Made by a program: the position numbers and the translations under genes. From Bacteroidales bacterium (GTDB taxonomy: Bacteria; Bacteroidota; Bacteroidia; Bacteroidales; UBA932): a stretch of 9,284 bases of DNA. Location: NCBI GenBank assembly GCA_017651785.1, contig JAGCCD010000169.1, positions 1 to 9,284 on the forward strand, written 5' to 3'. Under the pieces are notes generated by a model. It made no database searches and had not been told where the DNA came from. It saw only the letters and a list, made by a program, of their open reading frames with translations. Positions within the stretch are counted from its first letter, which is position 1. The number at the start of each line of letters is the position of its first letter. This document shows positions 1-5,686 of this stretch, in pieces.

Positions 1-53
1 ATGAGGAACGGCAGCACGAATGGATCGAATCCGCTGGCAAACCTTTCTCTCAT
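1..53 (-). CDS. 5' end of the fifth gene of the Hdr-like operon (partial, possible membrane subunit)
   Basis: An ATG at 53-51 overlaps the TGA of the preceding gene (52-50) as ATGA, the same coupling seen elsewhere in this operon. The frame stays open to the window edge and gives MRERFASGFDPFVLPFL as the first 17 residues. The tail of this stretch is hydrophobic (FVLPFL), which fits the start of a transmembrane segment. Related Hdr and Qmo operons often include a haem b or NrfD-like membrane subunit that links the soluble iron-sulfur proteins to quinones, so that is my best guess. It rests on context and a few hydrophobic residues only. The gene is cut by the window, not by a mutation. Confidence 0.6.
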   Translation of the reverse strand, partial: MRERFASGFDPFVLPFL

Positions 54-376
54 TTCTTCTCTTCGTATAATCTGCAAAGGCTCAGGATGAGGTGCCTGGT
101 GTTGATGCCCCTGGGGCATACCATGCTGCATTTGCCGCAAAGCATGCATCCTTTGAGCATGGGAGCAACATCCTGTCCCCTTTGGAGGGCAAGTATCACT
201 TTTCGGACGCTCATACCGGTCCAGGGGCCTGCTGTGCAAGTGGAGCTGCAGGAGCCGCAGGACATGCAGATGCGCACGCCGGGTTCTATGGCCTCAAGCT
301 TGCGGTACAGCGTGAGGTCCACTTCGTCCAGTCTTACGGCGGAGCTTCTGGAAAGGCCGAACCCGAAATCAATCAT
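50..376 (-). CDS. Small two-[4Fe-4S] ferredoxin-like protein, HdrC-related
   Basis: This 108-residue protein carries two complete cysteine motifs of the type CxxCxxCxxxC: C37, C40, C43, C47 and C77, C80, C83, C87, the second followed by Pro. Each should bind one [4Fe-4S] cluster, and the spacing and length match HdrC or the dicluster ferredoxin domain (Fer4_8/Fer4_17 type). There is no signal peptide or membrane segment, so it should be cytoplasmic or bound to a membrane partner. Its ATG overlaps the end of the HdrA-like gene by 8 bases, which implies translational coupling. The HdrA-like neighbour lacks its own ferredoxin domains, so this protein probably passes electrons between that flavoprotein and the next subunit. 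It is the second HdrC-type protein of the operon. The family assignment is firm; the electron partners are inferred. Confidence 0.88.
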   Translation of the reverse strand: MIDFGFGLSRSSAVRLDEVDLTLYRKLEAIEPGVRICMSCGSCSSTCTAGPWTGMSVRKVILALQRGQDVAPMLKGCMLCGKCSMVCPRGINTRHLILSLCRLYEEKK

Positions 377-1388
377 TGCCTCTCAGGTAGTTGTAAATAT
401 CGAGCGAAGCGGCGCGGGCCTCGGCAAGAGTCTCCGGAACAGTCTTGGTGCCCGTACAGGCGCCGGCGAAGAAGATGCCGGGCTTGTTGGATTCGCATAT
501 GCGGTAGATATTGTCCCGGCTGCGGAGGAAGCCGTCGGAGTCTACGTCGGCGCGCACCATCGATGCGAGCGGCCTTGTGTCTTCGTTGCAGAGCATTCCG
601 GACATAAGCACCAGCAGATCGGCCCTGAGCTTGACCTGACGGCCCGCGAGCGTATCTTCCGCCTTCAGAATCACTTTCCCGTTTATATCCTCCCCCACTT
701 CAGACACCCGGCCGCGCACGAAGTGCACTCCGTACTCTTGCTGGGCGTTGATGTAGAAGTCTTCGTATTTCTTGCCAAAGAGGCGCAGGTCCATATAGAA
801 GCACCATATTTCAGCCCCCGGGAACTTCTCTTTCATCTCTATGGCCTGCTTGATTGCGGTCATGCAGCATACCTTTGAGCACTGGGGGTTACCGGCCTTG
901 AGGTCTCGGGAACCCACGCAATGTACGAAGGCCACATTGGCCGGATTGTCGGGGATGCGGCTGTCCTGAGCGCCGTTGAACCAGGATTCCAGGTCGGAGT
1001 TGGTGATTACGTGGTCGTAAATTCCGTAGCCGTATTCTTCCTTCTTTGAGGCGTCGAAGAGGCGGAAGCCTGCGGCGATGAGCACGGCGCTGCAGGGAAC
1101 GGCCACACCGTTGGAGAGGACCACGCTGAAGCCGTCTTTAAGCCGGTTCATATTAGCCACTTGCGTGTTGAGGTACACCGTTACACCGTCTATACCTGCG
1201 GCCATCTTTTCCACCAGGTCGGAGGCCGGCATCATGTCCGGGAAGAGCTTGTGCCACTGGGCCACGTGACCGCCAAGATGGTCGGACTTCTCCACTATAA
1301 CGGGTTCGATGCCCAGGCGCAGGAGCTGCTTTGCCGCTTCCATTCCGGCTATGCCGCCGCCGATTACAAGTACTATGCTTTTTGCCAT
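369..1388 (-). CDS. HdrA-like FAD-dependent oxidoreductase (short, QmoA-like form)
   Basis: This 339-residue flavoprotein begins with a Rossmann FAD-binding motif (GGGIAG, residues 10-15, with E33 and GGH at 39-41) and ends with the HdrA/thioredoxin-reductase type FAD motif FFAGACTG followed by the PETLAEARAA helix (residues 306-327). Between them is the HdrA cysteine signature: CVGSR at 157-161, then C170, C174 and C175. The spacing of 13, 17 and 18 residues from the first cysteine is, as I recall, that of the HdrA inserted [4Fe-4S] site. Methanogen HdrA is about 650 residues with extra ferredoxin domains; this one has none and is nearer in size to QmoA. It starts 3 bases after the HdrB-like stop and overlaps the next gene by 8 bases. 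Its probable role is electron entry or branching at FAD in a cytoplasmic Hdr-like complex. The true electron donor and acceptor are unknown, and CoB-S-S-CoM is unlikely in this organism. Confidence 0.9.
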   Translation of the reverse strand: MAKSIVLVIGGGIAGMEAAKQLLRLGIEPVIVEKSDHLGGHVAQWHKLFPDMMPASDLVEKMAAGIDGVTVYLNTQVANMNRLKDGFSVVLSNGVAVPCSAVLIAAGFRLFDASKKEEYGYGIYDHVITNSDLESWFNGAQDSRIPDNPANVAFVHCVGSRDLKAGNPQCSKVCCMTAIKQAIEMKEKFPGAEIWCFYMDLRLFGKKYEDFYINAQQEYGVHFVRGRVSEVGEDINGKVILKAEDTLAGRQVKLRADLLVLMSGMLCNEDTRPLASMVRADVDSDGFLRSRDNIYRICESNKPGIFFAGACTGTKTVPETLAEARAASLDIYNYLRGND

Positions 1389-1391
1389 ACC

Positions 1392-2462
1392 TTAAAAACA
1401 CTTCATTACGGAAGGCAGACCAGGCTTGAGTATGTCTTCCTTGTTCAGGCCCAGATACTTGGCAGAAGGGTCGTATTCTATGCCCATCTTGTCTAGAAGT
1501 GGCTCCACAGCGACCTGGTGTATCTGCAGGCCAAGGTCCCAGGGGTCGTAACCCAGCACAAGGCCGGCCAGTTCCTCGTACGTCAGGACCGGGATGCCGA
1601 AGCCGTCCCTGCCGTATGTCTTGCCCGTCTGCTCGCTTATGACATACTGCCAGCGGTCCAGAAAATAGGGGCATCCGGGGCAGTTTGTAATTATGACGTC
1701 TGGATTATACGGTTCCATGGATTCGAACTTCTTGTGGGTGTTTGACACACTGTATCCGCGGTTGGCCTTTACCAGATACTGCCTGAAGCCAAAGCCACAG
1801 CAGTGCCTGCGCTCGGGATAGTCTATCACCGTGCCGCCCCAGGACTCGGCCATGCCGCTGAGCACGCAGGGATACTCGGCGCCGCCTACGCCCTTATGCG
1901 GGAACATTTTTGAGTAATGGCAGCCGATGTGCTCAACTATCCGGAGCGGCTCGCCGGTAGCGTGGTTTACAAGACGGTATTTGGCCTTTTCCGCAATCTC
2001 TCCCCGCAGTTTGTACACCAGGTCGCTGGCGTGGGCGACATATTCGGGCTTGTCGAATTCCCGCCTGCAGGCTTTCCAGAGGAGCTCGCGGATGCGGGTT
2101 TCCAGCTCGGGAAACTCGCGCCAGGTCTCCAGTATTTCAGTATAGTTGCCGAAAGAGGTGATGCAGCTGGTTACGAGATTCTTGTAGCCCGCCTCTTTCA
2201 TAAGGGCGAACTGGCGCGCCACAATTGTCATTGCCGTCTCCTGGGGGATGGTGTCGCTGTGATATGCTATACCGCCGCAGGTGGTGTGGTGCGGGGTTTC
2301 GTACAGGTCGCGGCCAAGGAGGTCGCGCACGATCTTCACGAAGTGGGCCTCAGACGCGGGGAAGAAACTCTGGCGTATGCAGCTTCTCACATAGAACCAG
2401 TGGTCGTCCGGGATTTCCTTCTGGTAGTCGGACCAGATTTTCTGCTTGCCTTGGTATATCAT
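1392..2462 (-). CDS. HdrB-like CCG-domain iron-sulfur protein
   Basis: I chose the ATG at 2462-2460, which gives 356 residues, because it forms an ATGA overlap with the upstream HdrC-like stop. The frame is open 9 codons further upstream, but that would put the start inside the neighbour. The C-terminal half has a full CCG motif: C181 in IGCHYS, C221-C222 in HCCGFG, and C261/C264 in NCPGC. These should hold a non-cubane [4Fe-4S] cluster as in HdrB. The N-terminal copy is incomplete: C28, then T61-C62-GG where CCGG is expected, then C100-x-x-S103 where CxxC is expected. One catalytic cluster therefore looks intact and the other altered. The tail (residues 300-356) is longer than in simple HdrB proteins. 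Its role is probably the disulfide- or quinone-facing subunit of the Hdr-like complex; the substrate is unknown. Confidence 0.88.
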   Translation of the reverse strand: MIYQGKQKIWSDYQKEIPDDHWFYVRSCIRQSFFPASEAHFVKIVRDLLGRDLYETPHHTTCGGIAYHSDTIPQETAMTIVARQFALMKEAGYKNLVTSCITSFGNYTEILETWREFPELETRIRELLWKACRREFDKPEYVAHASDLVYKLRGEIAEKAKYRLVNHATGEPLRIVEHIGCHYSKMFPHKGVGGAEYPCVLSGMAESWGGTVIDYPERRHCCGFGFRQYLVKANRGYSVSNTHKKFESMEPYNPDVIITNCPGCPYFLDRWQYVISEQTGKTYGRDGFGIPVLTYEELAGLVLGYDPWDLGLQIHQVAVEPLLDKMGIEYDPSAKYLGLNKEDILKPGLPSVMKCF

Positions 2463-3154
2463 TCGTTGTTGAAATGCCCCGCGGAGCAATGGTTGAACGT
2501 GTATTTAAGATACTCCTCCTCTGTCATTGACATCTCGTCAGCCTTGGCGCGGGAGTACTTTTCTACCAGCTCCAGGCGCTCGGTGCCGCCGGTAACGTCG
2601 TATATGGCTTTGAGCTCGTCCAGGTCTTCCCGGGGAATCTTCCTAAGGGCGCCGGGGCCTTCTTTGGCGAAATTTGCGCCCAGGCGGGCGTAGACGTCTT
2701 CTTTATGTTCCAGTACCCATTTGAAGACCGGTCCCGACTCGGGATGGTCCTCGAAGGCAAAGGTGGAGGGGTGTACGCAATATCCAAGGTTGAGGACATT
2801 GCCGTTGAGGGCCTTGGTGAGGGGATAGACCTGGCGGCCTTTCTCTGACTCGGTAAAAAAGCCCAGCTTGATGCTGAGGTTCCTGAGAGCCATAATCACA
2901 AGGCCGGCGCCGTTCTTCCTGGGACAGCGGGTTACACAGCTCATGCATTCGCCGCAGTACCAGATGGTGTCGCTCTTGAGCAGGGCCTCTATGGCGTCGT
3001 TGTCTTTGGTCTGCACTATGGAAACGATCTTACGCGGATCGTATTTATAGAATTCGGCAGCAGGGCAAACGGCGGTGCAGGTACCGCAGTTTATGCAGGT
3101 GTGAAAGCCTTCCTTGAAGCGATAATCCTTGCTTAACTCCTCAAAATAGTCCAT
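2459..3154 (-). CDS. HdrC-like dicluster iron-sulfur protein, first gene of the operon
   Basis: This 231-residue protein has two [4Fe-4S] motifs near its N-terminus: C20, C23, C26, C30 (followed by Pro) and C67, C70, C73, C77 (followed by Pro). This is the HdrC pattern. Residues 100-231 form a soluble, charged C-terminal region with a cysteine near the end (C223) and no obvious membrane segment. The ATG at 3154 is the only reasonable start: the first cysteine motif begins at residue 20 and the next methionine is at residue 71. A promoter lies only 7 bases upstream, so the mRNA should be almost leaderless. It probably wires the HdrB-like subunit, encoded by the next gene with a 4-base overlap, to the rest of the complex. 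The family call is strong; the physiological role is inferred. Confidence 0.9.
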   Translation of the reverse strand: MDYFEELSKDYRFKEGFHTCINCGTCTAVCPAAEFYKYDPRKIVSIVQTKDNDAIEALLKSDTIWYCGECMSCVTRCPRKNGAGLVIMALRNLSIKLGFFTESEKGRQVYPLTKALNGNVLNLGYCVHPSTFAFEDHPESGPVFKWVLEHKEDVYARLGANFAKEGPGALRKIPREDLDELKAIYDVTGGTERLELVEKYSRAKADEMSMTEEEYLKYTFNHCSAGHFNNE

Positions 3155-3161
3155 AGGGACA

Positions 3162-3193
3162 CAAAAGTAAGAAAAAGTTGGTAATTGTCAAAA
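3162..3193 (-). promoter_or_regulatory. Promoter of the Hdr-like operon
   Basis: Read on the minus strand, TTTTG (3193-3189) is followed by 19 bases and then TACTTTTG (3169-3162), a full match to the Bacteroidota -7 element TAnnTTTG. Only 7 bases separate the -7 element from the ATG at 3154. Transcription should start within a few bases of the start codon. Confidence 0.75.
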
Positions 3194-3208
3194 GTTTGAC
3201 TATCTTTG
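3178..3208 (+). promoter_or_regulatory. Promoter of the rpsF-rpsR-rplI operon
   Basis: TTG at 3178-3180, a 20-base spacer, and TATCTTTG at 3201-3208 match the Bacteroidota primary sigma factor consensus (TTTG, about 19-20 bases, TAnnTTTG). The expected transcript start, near 3212, leaves a leader of about 35-40 bases before the rpsF ATG. The spacer contains the -33 element of the opposite promoter, so the two promoters overlap and may interfere with each other. Confidence 0.78.
3187..3200. repeat. Inverted repeat between the divergent hdr and rpsF promoters
   Basis: GTCAAA (3187-3192), a 2-base centre AG, and TTTGAC (3195-3200) form perfect 6-base arms. The element covers the -33 box of the leftward promoter and touches the -7 box of the rightward one. 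A protein bound here could affect both promoters. Part of the symmetry may simply arise from TTTG-type promoter elements facing each other. Confidence 0.45.
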
Positions 3209-3248
3209 CGCTCCCTTTTTGGGGACTAAAGAATTTATTAACAACATT

Positions 3249-3656
3249 ATGATCAAACAGTACGAAACCGTTTTCATTGCAACTCCCGTTTTGTCTGACA
3301 CCCAGATGAAGGAAGCGGTTGCCAAGTACACCCAGCTCATTGCCGACAACGGCGGAGAGGTTGTGTACCAAGAGGATTGGGGGCTCAAGCAGCTCGCGTA
3401 CCCGATCCAGCACAAGACATCAGGTTTTTATTACCTGATCCAGTTCAAGGCGGACCCTCAGTTCGTCAATACTCTCGAGACCCAGTATCACCGTGACGAG
3501 CGTATCATCCGCTTCCTCACCGTGGCCCTGGACAAAGACGCAGTCGCCTATGCAGAGCATCGCCGTCAGGTGCGCTCCGGCAAGGCCGCTGAAGCAGCAA
3601 AGGAAGAGGCTCCCGCAGAGCCCGCAGCAGAACCTGTAGAAGAAGTGGAGGAATAA
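3249..3656 (+). CDS. rpsF: 30S ribosomal protein S6
   Basis: The 135-residue product begins MIKQYETVFI, the usual start of bacterial S6, and keeps the S6 fold signature through WGLKQLAYPIQ (44-54), GFYYLIQF (59-66) and the RDERIIRFL stretch (82-90). The ATG at 3249 is preferred over a TTG 30 bases upstream, because that TTG would begin inside the transcript leader and add ten residues not seen in S6. S6 binds S18 and 16S rRNA in the platform of the small subunit. Residues from about 112 to 135 are a low-complexity Ala/Glu/Pro acidic tail, common in Bacteroidota S6. The gene heads a three-gene ribosomal operon with rpsR 3 bases downstream. There is no convincing Shine-Dalgarno sequence before the ATG. 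Confidence 0.97.
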   Translation: MIKQYETVFIATPVLSDTQMKEAVAKYTQLIADNGGEVVYQEDWGLKQLAYPIQHKTSGFYYLIQFKADPQFVNTLETQYHRDERIIRFLTVALDKDAVAYAEHRRQVRSGKAAEAAKEEAPAEPAAEPVEEVEE

Positions 3657-3659
3657 ACC

Positions 3660-3932
3660 ATGGCAGCAGTAGAGAACAACGAAATCCGTTATCTGAACCC
3701 TCCTACCGTAGAGGTTCGCAAGAAGAAGTACTGCCGTTTCAAGAAGGCAGGCATCAAGTACGTGGATTACAAAGATCCCGAGTTCCTCAAGAAGTTCCTC
3801 AACGAGCAGGGCAAGATTCTCCCCCGCCGTATCACCGGTACTTCCCTCAAGTTCCAGCGCAAGGTCGCCCAGGCTATCAAGCGCGCGCGCTCCCTTGCTC
3901 TTCTCCCCTATGTTACTGACCTCCTTAAATAA
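3660..3932 (+). CDS. rpsR: 30S ribosomal protein S18
   Basis: The 90-residue protein matches S18: a [16 protein letters not shown] segment (24-39), the core [20 protein letters not shown] (53-72) and a basic helix [13 protein letters not shown] (72-84). S18 pairs with S6 on the platform of the 30S subunit, which explains its place directly after rpsF. Only one cysteine (C25) is present, so this is not a zinc-binding form. The start 3 bases after the rpsF stop and the gap of 10 bases to rplI indicate co-transcription. Confidence 0.97.
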   Translation: MAAVENNEIRYLNPPTVEVRKKKYCRFKKAGIKYVDYKDPEFLKKFLNEQGKILPRRITGTSLKFQRKVAQAIKRARSLALLPYVTDLLK

Positions 3933-3942
3933 TTGAAGCGTT

Positions 3943-4389
3943 ATGAAGATCATACTTAAGAAAGATGTGGCCAATCTCGGCGATGCCGGTGAGGTCGTGG
4001 AAGTCAAGACCGGATACGCTCTCAATTACCTCGTTCCCCAGGGATTCGCCGCCATCGGCACCCCTTCCGCTCTCAAGCAGCACGAGGAGACCATCCGTCA
4101 GAGGGCTCACAAAGAAGCCAAGAACATCGCCGAGGCCCAGGCCAAGGCAGCCCAGCTCGCCGCAAAGCCCCTCAACGTGGCTGTAAAGGTTGGCGAGAGC
4201 GGCAAGCTCTATGGCTCCGTTACCTCCGCCCAGGTATCTGCAGCCCTTGCAGAACTCGGCTTCGAGGTAGACAAAAAGAACATCGAAGTCCCCGAGATCA
4301 AAGAGCTCGGAGAGTTCGAGGCCAAGGTTAAATGCTACAAGGGCGTCTTCGCCGACGTTAAACTCAACGTCGTTGCAGAAGAAGCTTAA
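3943..4389 (+). CDS. rplI: 50S ribosomal protein L9
   Basis: This 148-residue protein has the standard L9 layout. The N-terminal domain is MKIILKKDVANLGDAGEVVEV followed by GYALNYLVPQGFA (24-36). A long Ala/Glu/Lys/Gln-rich connecting helix runs from about 42 to 74. The C-terminal domain includes GKLYGSVTSAQV (87-98) and the closing VFADVKLNVV (135-144). L9 binds 23S rRNA near the base of the L1 stalk and helps maintain reading frame. It is the last gene of the S6-S18-L9 operon, and a strong terminator follows 20 bases after the stop. There is no ssb or priB between S6 and S18, which is normal for Bacteroidota. Confidence 0.98.
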   Translation: MKIILKKDVANLGDAGEVVEVKTGYALNYLVPQGFAAIGTPSALKQHEETIRQRAHKEAKNIAEAQAKAAQLAAKPLNVAVKVGESGKLYGSVTSAQVSAALAELGFEVDKKNIEVPEIKELGEFEAKVKCYKGVFADVKLNVVAEEA

Positions 4390-4408
4390 TTGTATACCTA
4401 GCTTTTCC

Positions 4409-4439
4409 GGCCGGGCCTGTGAAGGTCCGGCCATTTTTT
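4409..4439 (+). terminator. Rho-independent terminator of the rpsF-rpsR-rplI operon
   Basis: GGCCGGGCCT (4409-4418), the tetraloop GTGA, and AGGTCCGGCC (4423-4432) form a 10-base stem with one G-U pair, followed by A and six T (4434-4439). The GUGA loop is a stabilising GNRA type. Read on the minus strand the stem is followed by GGAAAAG, with no T run. It should therefore work mainly for the rightward operon and not for the convergent gene ending at 4450. Confidence 0.93.
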
Positions 4440-4449
4440 ATTATCGGCT

Positions 4450-5568
4450 TTACCCGGATGCGCTAAGCACAAGAGGCGCTGGTTTCTCCCAGGTGGCAAG
4501 GGATATTATTTCGTTGTACTGCTCTCTGGTGAGGCCAAATGAATGGTCTAATTCATACTCTTGGGGCAAACTGAATATGCTTCTTTCTTTCCTTGTGTCA
4601 GGAAAAACGGTTTCTTCATTTGACGTTATTGTTACGTCGCCGTTTCCTTCCAGCAAATCCAAAAGCTTGCGGGCGTTATGAATGACAAACGGGCAGCCTG
4701 AATCGTACAAAGCTATTGCGACTTGCATGCCGACGTCTATATTGTAATAACTGCCGATATTCAGCTCATAGAACCAGTCTTCCGACGTAGAGTCTTCAGA
4801 AAGGTAAAGGGTGATTCCAGATATGCCAAGCTCTTCCCACTGAGAGTTCTCCGGTAAACAGTCTTCCGGCATGTCGTATCCCAGCTCATCCTCGTAGCAG
4901 GGAGATAAAAACAAAGGAGAATCATCTTCTACCAAAGCCCCATAATAGTCTCTATATGCCTTGGCTGCTATATGGTAATACTCCGAGTACGAGTGTGTTT
5001 CTGTTTCCGGTGCCATGATATGATTGACGGAAGCCTTAAGAACCTGGATGCATTCCTGCTGGTTCCTGACGGTGATACGCTCATCGGGAGCTATTCTGCA
5101 CAGGTCTTTGCGGGATATTCTGCCCACACGCTGGCGATATGGCAGCGTTTCTTCCACATACTTGTTATATGAATCTATATCCCCGGTTATTTCCGGAAGC
5201 TTCTCCCGCAGGTAGTTGATGATTGGCCTCAGTATCCAGGCCATGCTCTGGAAGCCTCCGTATCTGTCGTTTCCGCCGATGATGCTGCGTAAGCGGCCTT
5301 CATTCTGCGTGACTTCCAGGCAAGGACTGCCGCCCACGGATGTGACTGATATATAATACCACTCTAAAGAAGAGGAGCGGCCGTACCTGGGCGGAAGCTC
5401 CAGCCACAGGCCGCGCTTACCTGTTTGGTCTACGGGCTCAAAGACACTCAGCAGGCTGCTTATTTCTGCCAAAGCCTTTTTGCCCCTTTCATTTACCGAT
5501 ACCGGATTGTCGCCAGAGCATTCAAGAAGCTCTGACATTAGATTTGATGTAAGTTTTCTGTTGCCCAT
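4450..5568 (-). CDS. Hypothetical protein, 372 residues, family not recognised
   Basis: I do not recognise this protein. The ATG at 5568 is chosen; a TTG 7 codons upstream overlaps the promoter -7 element and cannot be the translated start. The product begins MGNRKLTSNLMSELLECSGD. It has no signal peptide and no hydrophobic span long enough for a membrane helix, so it should be cytoplasmic. It is acidic and aromatic-rich. An N-terminal part (about 1-130) has alternating strand-like segments (LWLELPPRY 54-62, WYYISVTSV 70-78) and a WILRPIINYLREKLPEI helix (111-127). A Tyr-rich segment SEYYHIAAKAYRDYYG lies at 195-210, and the C-terminal part (250-325) is again strand-like. Cysteines are scattered with no metal motif. 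The DNA seems less GC-rich than its neighbours, by eye. It is convergent with rplI and divergent from a possible DNA-binding protein across a palindrome. No function can be assigned. Confidence 0.82.
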   Translation of the reverse strand: MGNRKLTSNLMSELLECSGDNPVSVNERGKKALAEISSLLSVFEPVDQTGKRGLWLELPPRYGRSSSLEWYYISVTSVGGSPCLEVTQNEGRLRSIIGGNDRYGGFQSMAWILRPIINYLREKLPEITGDIDSYNKYVEETLPYRQRVGRISRKDLCRIAPDERITVRNQQECIQVLKASVNHIMAPETETHSYSEYYHIAAKAYRDYYGALVEDDSPLFLSPCYEDELGYDMPEDCLPENSQWEELGISGITLYLSEDSTSEDWFYELNIGSYYNIDVGMQVAIALYDSGCPFVIHNARKLLDLLEGNGDVTITSNEETVFPDTRKERSIFSLPQEYELDHSFGLTREQYNEIISLATWEKPAPLVLSASG

Positions 5569-5586
5569 AAGTTTAGTTTTTTTCTG

Positions 5587-5617
5587 CAAAGATCAAGGTC
5601 TGTGGCAAAACAAACAA
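5587..5617 (-). promoter_or_regulatory. Promoter of the unrecognised 372-residue protein gene
   Basis: Read on the minus strand, TTG (5617-5615), 20 bases and GATCTTTG (5594-5587) match the Bacteroidota promoter pattern with one mismatch (G for T at the first -7 base). The leader to the ATG at 5568 would be about 15 bases. This promoter faces away from the one at 5640-5670. Confidence 0.62.
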
Positions 5618-5620
5618 GGA

Positions 5621-5636
5621 ATTACAAGCTTGTAAT
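5621..5636. promoter_or_regulatory. Perfect 16-base palindrome, candidate operator
   Basis: ATTACAAGCTTGTAAT is perfectly self-complementary. It lies between the outward-facing -33 elements of two divergent promoters (5615-5617 leftward and 5640-5642 rightward). A second half-site-like copy, GCTTGCAA at 5638-5645, repeats GCTTGTAA (5628-5635) exactly 10 bases further on, about one helical turn. This is the layout expected for a dimeric regulator controlling both genes. A regulator has not been shown. Confidence 0.6.
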
Positions 5637-5639
5637 CGC

Positions 5640-5670
5640 TTGCAAAAACGGAAAGATCTTCACATCTTTG
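5640..5670 (+). promoter_or_regulatory. Promoter of the 202-residue protein gene
   Basis: TTG at 5640-5642, a 20-base spacer, and CATCTTTG at 5663-5670 match the Bacteroidota consensus with one mismatch. The ATG at 5687 is 16 bases beyond the -7 element. Short arms AAAGAT (5652-5657) and ATCTTT (5664-5669) form a small inverted repeat over the -7 box. Confidence 0.65.
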
Positions 5671-5686
5671 CCCAAACGACAGAACT

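Noticed and set aside
87..878. Long plus-strand open frames opposite the redox operon (also 1917-2693 and 92-607)
   Set aside because: They lie wholly antisense to genes with clear cysteine and FAD motifs. Their proteins are rich in His, Arg and Cys with no recognisable domain, as expected of shadow frames in GC-rich DNA.
1..3154. True CoB-CoM heterodisulfide reductase of methanogenesis
   Set aside because: The promoters and the ribosomal and peptidase genes indicate a Bacteroidota bacterium, and the short HdrA lacks the ferredoxin domains of the methanogen enzyme; only the protein families are shared.
3212..3225. Small hairpin TCCC-TTTTTG-GGGA in the rpsF leader as a ribosomal protein S6:S18 autoregulatory site
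   Set aside because: The stem is only 4 base pairs and I see no bulged CCG feature of the known S6:S18 binding motif, so regulation by it is not supported.
3219..3248. TTG upstream start for rpsF
   Set aside because: It would add ten residues not typical of S6 and would begin only a few bases from the predicted transcript start; MIKQYE at 3249 is the normal S6 start.
4409..4440. The rplI terminator as a two-way terminator also serving the gene ending at 4450
   Set aside because: On the minus strand the stem is followed by GGAAAAG instead of a T run, so efficient leftward termination is not supported.
4780..4810. STSED segment of the 372-residue protein as the STS part of an ADP-ribosyltransferase R-S-E site
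   Set aside because: The needed upstream Arg and downstream ExE at proper spacing are not apparent; the match is three common residues and the neighbouring hydrolase made it tempting.
5569..5589. TTG at 5589-5587 as the start of the 372-residue protein
   Set aside because: That TTG is part of the promoter -7 element, so it cannot be in the mRNA; the ATG at 5568 is used.
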